Source: Eumeta japonica (Eukaryota; Arthropoda; Insecta; Lepidoptera; Psychidae). From it: a stretch of 64,000 nt of DNA. Position numbers and translations under genes: made by a program. Positions within the stretch are counted from its first letter, which is position 1; each line of letters opens with the position of its first letter. The stretch is taken from assembly GCA_005406025.1 (NCBI GenBank), contig BGZK01000535.1, forward strand, positions 186,001 through 250,000. Reading direction: 5' to 3'. The notes under the pieces were generated by a model. The model searched no databases and was not told the origin of the DNA. It was given only the letters and a program-made list of their open reading frames with translations. Shown here piece after piece: positions 24,822 through 36,215 of the stretch.

Positions 24822-25096
24822 CGTGTCGTTGCGTGTGGTATGTCTACTTCCGACGATAATCAAATAATGTCACGATCTTATTTAACCGTATGCCACAATG
24901 AAAAGCATCTTCTGATAAGAGAGCAATTAATGGAATTGACTTGAAATTATGTACACCGCAGATATGAACGATTATTTTTCACCAAACAATATCTTTTTCG
25001 TCGCGGTCTCATACTGCACATAAGATCATCTGATCACCAGAGGCATTTTCAGTAGTCAATAGCAGCTACTAGAATCGTCGTATGCCTGTTTGTATA

Positions 25097-25147
25097 TTGT
25101 TGTAGGGCGGGTGTTGTTGTAGGGCGGGTGTTGTTATAGGGTGGGTT
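25097..25147 (+). repeat. three tandem 17-bp units
   Basis: TTGTTGTAGGGCGGGTG is present twice perfectly and a third time with three changes. The array abuts the MITE that follows. Confidence 0.9.
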
Positions 25148-25258
25148 ACACCAAAGCAAAAATGTAATCCGTAAGATTTGACTCTTTATCGATATATTAT
25201 TTTTTTTCAAATCTTACGGATCATTTTTACAAATCATGTTTACACTTTTGGTGCAACC
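25144..25258. mobile_element. foldback MITE, copy 2 (about 115 bp)
   Basis: Ends GGTTACACCAAAGCAAAAAT and TTTACACTTTTGGTGCAACC match copy 1 at 11999-12098. The interior forms a long inner stem (AATCCGTAAGATTTGA with TCAAATCTTACGGAT). Confidence 0.78.
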
Positions 25259-26300
25259 GGCCGTTAGCTAACAAAACAACTTAGACCTATGATCACAATC
25301 GTTTCTCTATAAGTGGGTTCTGGAGCAGTTTTTAAAAGATTTAATATGTACTGTTTTTATACCGTCAATGTAAAGGCACATTTTATACGCGTATGTTAGA
25401 GTGAGGTAAGATATATGGATCATTCATTTACTTGCAATAGATCACTTTGTACCTTCTACTTCACCTGTTGCATACAGTTTAATATTCCGATTTATAAATT
25501 AAAATTCCCGTAATGTTTTCTAAATTTAAATTCTATTATGTGGTTTAGTGTTTACTACCTTTACTCGTGACTTCGTACGCGTGTAATTTCTTTTCAAGAA
25601 TCAATTCATATTTCATTAACTGATTTTGATGAAATACTGTCTATATTTTATCCAAGCTACGTTCAAGGTACCCGCGAACCTGTAACCTCAAGAAAATTCG
25701 TCCGTTAGTTATGAGAAATGGTATATTCAAACAGTTTTAAAAAACCCTTTTATTGTATTCTTTTACACCCCTTATATCACTTAGTTTTTAGAGTAGGTTA
25801 CTCATCCGAGAAAGGAAAATTATATGGTTATTAATTCCACATTTAAGTACCATTGTAATATTTCACGCACGTCCCTTTTCCCCAACTTTCTTTTAAACTG
25901 ACTTTTAATACAAAATCGCATTTACAGGTCAATTGTAAATACAAATTCATTTTATAAACGTTTTGTTAAAGTAGGTCTAGAAGTAGCTCTTTTACAAGTG
26001 ATATCTTAAGACTACCACAAACGAAAGTCGTCGCTTTTAAACACATTTCATCTGAGGTAAGACATTAGTCTTAACTCAGATCAAATGTAAGTACTACTCA
26101 ATGGGCCTATCATGACGCATTAGACAAGAGTGTCTCTCTATAGGACTGTTCATGCAATACGTTGTACGAGAAGGACAGTTCTATAAAAACTCTTCTAGGA
26201 CGTCGTGCTAGATCCGTGGGTAGTATTTATAATATAATTGTATTATATTTGTCATAAAGTCTTCCTGTGGTCAGTTTGGTTGCAGAACGAAAGTGAACCA
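25259..26300. other. AT-rich stretch, nothing recognised
   Basis: No gene, RNA or classified repeat. Confidence 0.5.
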
Positions 26301-26304
26301 CCTC

Positions 26305-26555
26305 GATAATTGATACACCACACTCTCACAGAAGACAGACGTGAAGTAACAGCTTTCGCTGTTGGTTTTCGTCGAGTGAGTGAACGTTCCGGTGATCTAT
26401 TCCCATTTCCATCATCTCACTTCCCTCTCCATGAGATATTTTATTTCTGCCTAAAAGGTCAAGAACCGATTATTGACTCCTCTGGGGTTGCGTGTCCCCG
26501 GACAGTGATGATCCCTAGTTTTTGGTGGCTCGTATGCTCGTTTGCCACTTGAAAT
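26305..26555 (+). mobile_element. LINE 3'-tail-type repeat, copy A
   Basis: Contains GTGAAGTAACAGCTTTCGCT, GAACGTTCCGGTG, a CATCATCTCACTTCCCTC stretch, GACTCCTCTGG and TGCTCGTTTGCCAC in order. The same motifs in the same order form copy B at 41830-42065. I recognise this type as the conserved 3' part of a common lepidopteran non-LTR retrotransposon. The overlapping 80-codon frame is incidental. Confidence 0.65.
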
Positions 26556-26999
26556 TGTTATAAAAAAAGTTCATGATTTAAAAAAATATTTGTCATGGAT
26601 AACTCGAAAAATGTACTTATCCTAATGTTGGAGTATGTTGCAATTTATATTTGGATTAGTGTCCAATTAGATAATAACAAAAAAATTGCATTGCTTTAGA
26701 ATTGAAAGACAACTTGTTTAATCGCAGGCACAGATCAATTTACCAACTTGTTATACAGGTAATCGAAGTGGTAGATACGTTTTAAACCGCTACAAAACAA
26801 ATTTACATAAGCCGCTGTCAACATTGTCATCACAGCTTCAATATTGTTTTTACTTATTTTTTTTTTTTTACCAATCCTAGATTTATTATGGCTCGTAACG
26901 TGATATGGTGATTAATGCATTAAATACATGATAACGTCTACAAAAGGTGCTAAATACATCGTCGAAAACACGACAATAAACTGTTATTGACCGTCGTAA
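26556..26999. other. AT-rich stretch, nothing recognised
   Basis: Low-complexity DNA leading into a CpG-rich block. Confidence 0.5.
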
Positions 27000-27345
27000 A
27001 TCGGCCGGCGAACGAATGCAAATTATATTCGTACGGCGCGGAATTCAGAAACGGCGATGTCCCGATGTCTCGCAGATAGACGAGCGCGCTCGTCGCGAAA
27101 TCGCGCGCCGTCGGCGAGTCCGGCGCGTCGCACGGATCGCGGGAGGCGTCGCAGAAGCGCGCCGGGCGATGGCGCGGCGGGCGCCTGGCGTCCGCCGCCG
27201 GCCGGCGCGGGCGTCCGTCGGCGGCGGCGCGTCGGCGGAGAGATGGCGCTGGCCCAGATGCGGGCCGGTCGGACCAGTTCCGAGGCGATCCTTGCGTAAC
27301 GATTCTCGGCCCGTGGCACCTCGCGAAATGCATTGCGGTGCGCTA
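27000..27345. promoter_or_regulatory. strongly CpG-rich block
   Basis: One of the densest CpG blocks in the window. All six frames are nearly free of stops, so the frames of up to 127 codons carry no information. Possible CpG-rich promoter or conserved enhancer. Confidence 0.4.
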
Positions 27346-27581
27346 GATATATCGATTTTGTAGATGGACTTCTTTATGTTCAAGGTGAACTTTTGCTAAT
27401 AAACTTATATCTATTATTATGATGCTGGCCGCAAAAAAATTTTTCAAGTGAAACGTCTTTAGGCGTATTTTGTTCTTTCTGGTGGTGATCGAAACTTGGT
27501 TGTCACGCTCGGGTCAGCGCACGGTGAATATGGGCCGAATTTGCTCCACTCGAAATATAAATTAAATCTAAAATGTCATAT

Positions 27582-28022
27582 TTATTTTATAAATGCAATT
27601 TTATGTAAATTGTAACTTAGTTTAAGCAGTGCACGAGTGTAGAAATAAAAAAAGTAATTGGACATTAACAGAAAAGTCTTTCCTTTTCTCGATTTATCAA
27701 AATAGTATCCGTCATATAATATTGTAACAACTGAGTTAGGGGTAGTTGGCACATGGGGCATCCGGCCTCCGTGCCAAGCCCCGCGAACGTAAGCGGAAAG
27801 AAGTTGGTCGGGGCTCCTATCCAGGTGCGTGGACCACGACAGCGAGTAATAATAAGTAGTGTAATACTGAGCGTATACAAAATTAATAAACAGATAATTT
27901 AGAGAACTGATCAAATAAATATAAGCTTGCTGCTGGTACGTATTTAATTTCGTTCCTGGGTACCGAAACCCGACGAAGGTACTTCTGCGTTTTACAATAT
28001 CTATACCCATTACTATAAGCAT
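27582..28022 (-). other. 146-codon open frame, probably non-coding
   Basis: The longest frame in the window. Its composition is Tyr/Leu/Ile-rich, the GC-richer stretch at 27725-27870 is confined to its middle, and no domain, signal peptide or splice context supports it. I do not call it a gene. Confidence 0.2.
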
Positions 28023-28379
28023 ATATACTTTAGAATTAGAAAATCGTACATGTCTTTTATTTTATCCTATGATCATAAATATACACATTTATTTTAGACT
28101 GCCACGTAATCAAATAGAATACTACACGACAGTGATCATGGGAATTTCCAAAGACTTGCTTTGAGCGAGTGTACTTTGATTGCGTCAAGTTTTCTATTCG
28201 TTTCTCAGCCATTGGAATTGTATTAGCGAACCAACTTCACGTCTATCTCCTGGGTGGAATGCTATCTACTTATCTCTATGAATCACGCTATATTCATAGT
28301 CGATAATACATGGATAAATTTGAAAGCAAGATAAACATAACCGAGCCACGTTATAAAAAAAGCTAAATTTCAATTCGGA

Positions 28380-28800
28380 TCCCATTCGACGTACTATCAA
28401 AAATATGCGAATACATTATTTAAATAGTAGCGTTTACCAAAAATTTCACGGGTCGATTGTGGAGGTCAAGCGTCCGTTAATATTGAAGACGGTCTCTCTC
28501 GATACCGCGCCACGTTCTGTGGACGCTGCACCCGGACAACAACACGGTCGCGACTCGACGTCGCCTCAAGAGCGCCGACCTTGGCTCACGGCGCACTCCC
28601 CGGGCCGTTTTCGTCCGCGACGGGAAAAATTCATAAACTCACAAATTACTACCGTTCTCGGTATAAATCACCGAATTGCACGTTATTGTAACGATTTAAC
28701 GTCCCGCACAATCTCGCATCGGAAATTATAGAGCGATCTCTTATTTATTGCTGTTCGGTGAATTGTGTGCTCGCGCCGTCTTTTAATACACGCGGGTCAC
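28380..28800. promoter_or_regulatory. CpG-rich block
   Basis: GC-rich core at 28490-28625 followed by CpG-containing mixed sequence to 28800. Candidate conserved non-coding element. Confidence 0.35.
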
Positions 28801-30900
28801 GAAATTGTTTATCATTCTTGTTTTACGATTCCCGGTATACCTGCGATGTGTTATGTTGGGAAATGATTATCAATTTATATGTTCGAAAGAATATTACAAA
28901 GATGTGTATCCAATGTGCTCTATTTATATAATACGTAATGGGTAAATAACGCTCGATTCTCGAACTCATCTCGAACTCATCAAGAAAATTTTGACACTTT
29001 AAAATCGACGGTTTCTTTGCGAATGGAATTATTAGGTGAGCTTCTGACTGGGTATTCAAAACTATATACTTCAGTGTATTTGGTGAATGGACTCGTACGT
29101 AACTATAAAATTTTAACTCATGAAATCCAGATAGGTACACCTATACGAATCAAGATCTGGATAGAGATGGAATCGAATCGAACCTCGTGATTTCGATTGA
29201 GATCGAGTCCAATCATCTATTCATATCGATATCGTATGTAATTCATTGTTTAATCGTGCATGCGGAGCCGCGCGCGGCCGATAATGCTTATTTCATGAAT
29301 ATGAAAACGACACCTATTCACTTGATTTATCCGTCCGTCTTTAGGCTGTTATTGATGGATGAAATTGCGTATCGAGTTGAAGGTCAGCATGAAAGTGGTA
29401 AAAAATGAGAAGGAAGAAAAAAAAGGGCAAAGACAAAAAAATAGGGAATGAATAGAGGGTAAAAATCTTTATTGTTTATGTTGATAATATTATATATTAA
29501 GTTGTTTATCGTTCAAAGCAAATAAAAATTTTCTGATGCATTATTATATATTTTGTATGTTTCAAATACTAAATAGTTTTTGTATTAGCATTTAAGTTTT
29601 TTTTTTATAAATTACAAACAAAATAACTGATCATCGACTAACTATGAAGCTTAAAATCTGAAAACTATATAGAGTTTTAGAATTATGTGAAATACATTAA
29701 AAATAAGCGTAACAGACCGTGATATTTTACGTAGTAATGGTACCCATTAGCGAGCAGTGTTGGCGTGACCAACACTACTGTTAATTTATCAGTGATGCCG
29801 CTACAAGTTCAAGCCCTCCGCGAGATCAACCTGCATATGACATAATCACTTCAAAACATCAACAAATTATTTTTTTTTAAATCACACTTACTCCGAAATT
29901 TCATGCAATTGATACAGTCATAGACAGCATTATTCGACGTATTATATTATGTATTTGTAAATAAATGTCTCTTTTTAGACATTTGGTTCGAAAGTGAGGA
30001 AAAACAAAAAAAAAAGGAAAAATCATATGGAGATTGTACGAAAAGATAGAAACGGTAATTGTAAAATTAAACGTTAGTTTTGACAGACAGTACTACGTGG
30101 ACAATGTATCAAATCTAACGATTAACTTTTAAAATTTACATGTCTTCTTTTCGTGGAATTTACCTATAGTATCGTAACTTTAGCAAATACACATCTGCAT
30201 CGTATGCCACGTATTCACTAAATGTTTGTTTAATACGACAACAACTGCAGCTTACGACCGAGCATCGACATGTAACTCAATTCAATAATTCATCTAAGAC
30301 CAGTTTGGTCACCGTCCGTTTTTAAGTGTCATTCAAATTTATTTGAAAAATGTTTGAAGAAAGAAAACAATAAAAATGTCAATTTTCCCGGACCGATATC
30401 TCGCCAGTAACAGTATCGAAAACAGGGAAAAACCGTTGAGACTTTTGATCAATAAAATGTCTATGTATATACCTAATTAATTTATTTTAATAATATTGAA
30501 ATTTAATAATATTTTTGTCATATTTTTATTTTAATAATATTATAAAATATGGTACCAGAAACGTTAATATAAAGCCACAAAGCAAATTTACGGCACTAGC
30601 AGTTTGTTAGGATATCGCTTGTTGAAGTTTAACTTCAGTAGCTCAAATAGAACTGGACTAAAGTTCAGGCCACCCACCCGCTTATATAGGCAAAACGAAG
30701 GAATGACCTAGAATCGTCTAATGTAGAACAATAGAGAAGGAATAATTTTCTGTTGCGCCGCAAATGAAGCGGCAAACATAAAAAGCTTTGATGTTTGCCG
30801 CCTCACTCTTTGATGATCGCTGCCACTAGGCTTGCTCGCTCACTTGATTCCGTGAGTATGAGTAAGTCGTGTAATATCTTTTTTTTATTGGGGTTTTCAA
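28801..30900. other. mostly AT-rich, small hairpins only
   Basis: No gene. Short hairpins lie at 29735-29749 (TAATGG / CCATTA) and 29756-29776 (AGTGTTGG / CCAACACT). A GC-richer patch at 30620-30830 has no readable frame of interest. Confidence 0.5.
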
Positions 30901-30905
30901 AATGT

Positions 30906-30931
30906 CTCGCGGGCCGCATCCGGCCCGCGAG
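30906..30931. repeat. perfect GC-rich hairpin, possible hAT remnant
   Basis: CTCGCGGGCC GCATCC GGCCCGCGAG is a perfect 10-bp stem with a 6-base loop. GGGCCGCATCCGGCCCGCG is a motif seen near the ends of some hAT transposons, from memory. No transposase is visible. It lies about 280 bp downstream of the minus-strand terminal exon, so it may be in that gene's 3' UTR. Confidence 0.45.
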
Positions 30932-31208
30932 CCGATTGTGGCTCACATATGCTGTAGGACAACTTCTTCAGAACAAATTGTAATGTTCGACATTTGCATT
31001 AGTCTCTCACACGTAATGGTTTCCACTGCAAAACTGTTTTAATGCATTTTTAAATAACGTTTAAAGGTCTCTTAACACTTTTTTGTTTCGAGATACATTC
31101 TAAGCACTTCGACAATATTTTTAAGAAAAACCTATGAATTCCGCTTGCTGACAAATCGTTTATTTTTCATCGTAGCTATGCTTTGTACACATGATAAATT
31201 TATTCATG

Positions 31209-31343
31209 TTATTTAAACCTTCGCGGCTTAGCCGGACGAAGCGTTTGTATCGGACGCAAGTAATTCTGAACTTCGTCCACTAACTGTCCTAGTTCGTGAC
31301 CAGGACCATGGCCAGCGTTCAAACGAGTCCTTGTGATGAACAC
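31209..31343 (-). CDS. terminal coding exon of an unidentified gene (44 codons)
   Basis: On the minus strand a pyrimidine-rich acceptor (TTTTTTTTCAATC, ending GATTCAG) is followed in phase 0 by 44 codons and a TAA at 31209-31211. AATAAA signals follow at 31199-31204 and 31159-31164 (minus strand). The peptide begins VFITRTRLNAGHGPGHELG, continues QLVDEVQNYLRP and ends basic, KPRRFK. Its composition is protein-like and unlike the surrounding AT-rich chance frames. The AGHG motif recalls the loop carrying the catalytic His at the C-terminus of S9 prolyl oligopeptidases, but 44 residues are too few to assign it. The preceding exon should lie at a higher coordinate on the minus strand and end on a complete codon. 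I could not find it, so a long intron or a pseudogene remnant are both possible. Confidence 0.5.
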   Translation of the reverse strand: MFITRTRLNAGHGPGHELGQLVDEVQNYLRPIQTLRPAKPRRFK

Positions 31344-31635
31344 CTGAATCGTACAATTAAGATTGAAAAAAAATTCTATTCGAAACTATTGAGACGATTA
31401 CTATTGTAAACTGTTTGTATTTATATTAAGGATTAGACTAGCCTAAGTTTTATTATATGAATACAAATTCGTTTAGGTACTAGTGTAAATATTACAATCA
31501 AATAAAAAATTGCACTTTTATACGTGTATCGTGGTTAGCTATTCAATATATTACCTTTTACAAACAGATAAACCGTATAATGTGTAGAAGAGTTTCAAAG
31601 AAAGTCTGTGTGTCTGTTATGTGTGTACATATGTT

Positions 31636-31660
31636 TGTGTGTGTGTGTGTGTGTTTGTGT
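31636..31660. repeat. (TG)n microsatellite
   Basis: Uninterrupted TG dinucleotides with one TTTG interruption near the end. Confidence 0.9.
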
Positions 31661-31890
31661 AGAGGCCGAGCGGGCCGCAGCTAACAAGTTCCCGGGCTAT
31701 TTAAGCGCGGCAGTCCGTAGGTACGGTTAGAACACAGGGACATGATCTTCGTGATAATTTAGTATGAGGTACAGGGAAAGCGTGCGGCCGAGCGCGCCGC
31801 GGCCATTAAATAAGGAGCAGTACCGCTGCTAACAGCCCGCACTTGCGGTTCGTCGCAGGTCATAACCGCATCTCGAGATCGGTGTAGATT
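31661..31890. promoter_or_regulatory. CpG-rich block with TATA-like CTATTTAAG
   Basis: GC-rich sequence with CTATTTAAG near 31697 and several CGGCC runs. It could be a promoter, but no clear initiator follows at the usual spacing. It would fall inside the intron upstream of the minus-strand terminal exon. Confidence 0.33.
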
Positions 31891-31892
31891 AT

Positions 31893-31960
31893 AAAACCGG
31901 CCAAGCGGGATTCCCATTTTCACGTAAGAGGTTCCGTAACCGCAATTTTACAGTTGAAAT
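31893..31960 (+). repeat. GGTTCCGTA-family repeat, 5' fragment
   Basis: AAACCGGCCAAGCGGGATTC followed by GAGGTTCCGTAACCGC matches the head of the fuller copy at 32326. Confidence 0.6.
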
Positions 31961-32325
31961 ACAGCCTCCATCAAGAACAGGATAGAGACTGTGTCAGTCA
32001 GCATGAATCTTCGTACTATTTGCCGCCTGGTAAAATATTTGTAAGATGCTTAAGTACTTTCTCGTACCGATAACTCGTTCTATAGTACATTCATGATTGC
32101 TTAAATGTGGCTATGTTTTTTTTTATGAATCTAGCTATAATATACAGATAACAGTTAGGAACGTATTATGAAATAATTTGTTGCTGCTACCGGCTTTTAC
32201 AAATGTCTCAGTATTGCTGGAAAGTATCTTGTATTAAAAACTATGTTCTTATTGATTTTTACCTAAGTGACATGCCTGCAGTAAAATCGTAGTGACAACA
32301 TTTTTTACATTTGAAATAATAAAGT

Positions 32326-33045
32326 AAAAACCGGCCAAGAGAATGTCGGACTACGCTCAGTGTAGGATTCCGTAGCCGTTCCTATAAAAAAATGCACTAC
32401 AGATTAAGAAAACTATGTTGTTACATTTTTTTTCGTGTCTCATGTACAGAATAGGTATAAGCGCTTTAGTTGCATTATTTTAAGTACGAATTTTAAAAAA
32501 TACGTATCAAAATACAGTATAAATATACGATGTGAAAAGTGCACCAGCAAAAAAGCGTACTTCATGGCACTTAAGTCTTTTTGTAGAAAAATCCAGTTTT
32601 TTGGCAATAAATTAAAAATGATATATCTAATAAGGCTCAAAATAATTTTCTTCGAAAATATTTATCAAGCGTTATCTTTGTAATTTCTTTCATATTTTTG
32701 AATTCATTGCTTGAAAAATAAAGAAGGGAAGATACAATTTATGCCACTTTTGGAGCAATAATTTTCAAAAATGTTTACTTAATCAAAAAATATCTTAAAA
32801 ACCTTAAAAAGTTTTTAAAAAAAACTGTCAAAATGTATGATATACGTTTATGTTTGCTGAAAAAGAAATACAGCTTCTATTACACGCATACAGTGTCCCC
32901 CCTATAAATATTTATTTTTGTTATTTAACTACCGAACTAAGTAGCGGCTTATACAAGATATACTTCAAATTCCATTAATAGACATCTTGTAGTTTTTGGA
33001 TAAAAGGTCCTGTTTTTGTCATTATGCTTCCGGAACCCTGAAAAG
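32326..33045 (+). repeat. GGTTCCGTA / CGGAACCCT lepidopteran repeat
   Basis: The head reads AAACCGGCCAAGAGAATGTC, then GGATTCCGTAGCC. The tail reads TTCCGGAACCCTGAAAA near 33030, so the ends are inverted versions of one motif. The interior is AT-rich and non-coding. I know this family as abundant in Lepidoptera but cannot place it in a class. Related copies are at 31893, 40745 (minus) and 52145. Confidence 0.7.
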
Positions 33046-33945
33046 TATGAACAATCGAACAGAGAATCGAGAGAGATGGAATGAAACAAGGTCTTTTTTA
33101 TTGTATATATTCCTTTGTACTTTGTCTATCCTGTGTAATTTTGTGTAAACATTAGCTTTTGCCTGCGATTTTCTCTACATATACATAGACTGCATGTCTA
33201 TTTGAAGTACATATGATATATAAATAAATTTTATTAAGGAACACACAGAGAACACTTTGTTTAGCTGTATCTTGGAATTTCACGCGCATGGACTTACTCG
33301 TATTATACTTAAACGAAAGTTTTTAAAGAAAAATATACGATACTTAATTTACACCGACAAGATTTTTGCAGCGGATTTGCCTACGTAAGTGTAAAACGAA
33401 CGTTGACATGCCAATTAAATAGATCTTAGAGATATAAACAAGATAATTTGATCACTTTTATATGTGGCTTTGCTCTCATAAATACAGAATATAATTCTTA
33501 ACTTTTTATACCCCTTGGTTTTGTTAATAGCAGTGTCCAAGTAGGGACTATGATTGTTACCGGACCAGAATCAGGATTGATAGCAAAATCAAGAGCGAGA
33601 TTATACGAACGAGTAAAAGTTATATGAACTAGTTGAATATCATATGTGGAAGTATATTCTCGTGCAAAAAAACAGTAAAAAAACAAGAGGCATCGTCGGA
33701 CACCCGGTTGGAAGAAGTTTAATTTGCTTTATTTGATGTTATATCAAATAACAGGAACATTGAAATAAATTAACAACTTTTGAAAGTAAACGAGAAACAT
33801 AAAATAATATCTTAAGAAAAATATTCATTTACTTAAAATTGGGTATAATACACATAAATAGTGAATTATAAATTATATAAATAACACTAAATATATAGCA
33901 CTAAACAATGTAATAACAAATACCATGACAATATTTATTTTTACC
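33046..33945. other. AT-rich stretch, nothing recognised
   Basis: The segment at 33540-33610 (ATCAGGATTGATAGC) resembles the degraded purine-rich repeats at 45540 and 58330. No gene. Confidence 0.4.
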
Positions 33946-33949
33946 TAAA

Positions 33950-34085
33950 TGTTGAAAAACGAAATTAGTTTCGCGCCGCGCGTGGTAGCCGCCAAATTTG
34001 CTTAACAACTAGCGTCTGCTAGATAGAGGGAGAGAGAGAGAGAGAGTCGCTGACAGTCGAATGGAGAGGGCATAACGGTTTTTCC
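33950..34085. promoter_or_regulatory. E2F-like site and (GA)n tract
   Basis: TTTCGCGCC (E2F consensus on the plus strand) near 33970 and a GA dinucleotide run at 34028-34046 lie within 80 bp. GA runs bind GAGA factor in insects. Candidate cis-regulatory patch. Confidence 0.3.
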
Positions 34086-34355
34086 TTATGTGACGATTTC
34101 TGCCAAGTAATACTTTCCGTAAGTCTTGTTAAAGAAGTTTTTTGTTCCGAAAATCAGACAAGGTGGGAGTCGGTATGTTTTTACTAAAATTGAAAGCGCA
34201 AACTTAATTTTACAGACGAAAAGAAACATTTACGTAAAAACAAAACGACTCCGCTCTGACACGTGGTGCAGCAAACTCGCTGCATTGGTCACCGATCGTA
34301 GTGCTAGCACCATACATGTATAAAAAAGGCTAAGGCTAGCACTAACACATTAACA
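34086..34355. other. no gene recognised
   Basis: A 65-codon frame at 34126-34323 lacks domain or splice support. Confidence 0.4.
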
Positions 34356-34475
34356 AATTACAGGCGGCATACGCAACACCTATTACAGGCAATACCTGCG
34401 CCGAGCCAATCGGAGCCTCTTTTAATGCGCGCATGCTCCGTCCGCGTTAATAGACATACCGTTTATGCACCGGCT
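34356..34475. promoter_or_regulatory. GC-richer patch with CCAAT and TTAATTAA
   Basis: Contains GAGCCAATCGGAGC near 34415 and GCTTAATTAAG near 34475. Short candidate regulatory patch. Confidence 0.25.
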
Positions 34476-36110
34476 TAATTAAGATGTTATACTGTATTTG
34501 TTGATAGCGTAATGCGGCTGCAGGTAGCGTTACCACATCGCCCAAATATTTAATCGTAACAAACGGTTATGGTTATTAAGTTTTTATGGTCTATCGTAGT
34601 GGGCGTTTATAATGATTATGGTGATGGTAGCGATAGGGTGCAATGGCCTAGTTCCATTGATATATACGTAATATTTTTAACTCTTTGTTAGTATTATCGT
34701 TTGTCTTTTCTAATGCCATATTACATTGTCTCGTTTTTCGCCCAAATCATACAATTATAGCCCGTAACACATTTATGTATTTTCACATTTGACATGCGTA
34801 TTGAATTTTTATGATGCCTAAAAACATTCGAACTTCGTTTAAATTTTATTGCTTCCAACCAATTAACACAATTTTTTTTTAGGCTTTATTTGAATTACAA
34901 AATAAATACCCAAATACCTCTCCTCCTGTAAATCTAAAAAGGTTGATTATATAATTAAACAAAACCTGTTATGCATGAGCAATACCCACATCAGACTATC
35001 ATCTTTTGGTATTGAAGAATTGTTTGAATGAAAAAATATTATTTTAAAATGTTCCAATTAATACAAATTTTTATAATGCATTTATACACGCCGTGTATGT
35101 AATTTTTGGTTTCACTTTTTTTTAAGAAAAAGGACAACACTCATGGCGTTTTTACAACTAATCAGAAAGGCATGTAAATGATTCTAAAAATGTTCAAAAT
35201 TTTAGTTTTGTTTACTCACAGGATGATGTAATAAATGCAGTATTTCGCCGATAAGCTATACATAAGTTAAATTAAAATACAAAATTAAAAATTAATAAGC
35301 TCTTTGAAGTGACTCGACGACCTTGTCCACGTTTTATCTAGTGTGTACCTGTAGCTACTACCCACTACCCGTTCGATAATTTATTATCATCCTAAAACGC
35401 TTAAACAAGTGTTTTTTTGTTTATATTTTTTTATTCGAATCAAACGGTACTTCAATAAATTAAATTATTTCGTGAATGTGTTGCCAACAAAACCAACGAA
35501 AAATTCGCCAAGCGCGATTCTTATATTGCACATCGTGGAGTTCAAACCCCGCGTCTTAAGTGTAGAAAATAATTAAATACACGCGACCCTGTATAATATA
35601 TTGTATACTATATTATATGTTTTTATGTACGCATATACTAAAGTCCGCATAACAAATAGAATTCTAAAATGGGGCACTTTGCTATTTTTCTATTACTGCT
35701 TAAATAAAGCTTTTTTAAGAGTGTAGTGTAATTTTTTTGAAAATTATAAAAATAATCGAGTAAATACTGTTACAAATTGCCCATTAGACAAAGAGGGCAC
35801 TGACAGCCTTTGATGTGATCGTACAATAGTGCCATATAGAATAACATGTTAAACTCCATTCTTGAAAGAGAGTGAACTTATTTAAGCATTATCTCTATCC
35901 TCCCTATAAATGTTTCACCAATAATAATATCTAATAATTCATTACAATAAGAATAAAATTTTCAGACATATACATAGCACCATATTATCCAAAACTAAGC
36001 AACTAACCCTGTATTATGATTGTCATATAATTGATGGAATATATATATGCTCTTTTTTTGTAAATATATACACATAATACATAGAAACATATAGAGTCAA
36101 ACCAATTTTC
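34476..36110. other. AT-rich stretch, nothing recognised
   Basis: No gene or classified repeat. Confidence 0.5.
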
Positions 36111-36114
36111 AAAA

Positions 36115-36215
36115 AATGTTTGTCTTTTATGGGAATCGAAGCCATGCCCCCAGCGTAAGAAATGCGCCCATCAACATTCAGATCACTGAATACCATATTA
36201 CTATTTTCAGTAAAC
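36115..36215 (-). repeat. tRNA-like 3' half (SINE or pseudo-tRNA fragment)
   Basis: On the minus strand TTTCTTACGCTGGGG resembles an anticodon arm and is followed by GGCTTCGATTCCC, a B-box (plus 36131-36143). There is no intact 5' half or acceptor stem, so it is not a functional tRNA. Confidence 0.4.

Noticed and set aside
26950..27383. Overlapping frames of 80-127 codons on both strands
   Set aside because: All arise from the CpG-rich composition, which lacks stop codons. The products are Arg/Ala/Pro-rich and match nothing.
27582..28022. 146-codon minus-strand frame as a gene
   Set aside because: Longest frame but no domain, signal peptide, splice context or protein-like composition.
29160..29240. 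tRNA gene suggested by GAGGTTCGATTC on the minus strand
   Set aside because: No A box at tRNA spacing and no acceptor stem or anticodon arm can be folded.
32003..32033. First coding exon MNLRTICRL with a donor at GTAAAA
   Set aside because: Only nine codons, an ordinary donor and no downstream exon.
35510..35580. tRNA-like GAGTTCAAACCCC
   Set aside because: A B-box-like word alone. No A box or cloverleaf.
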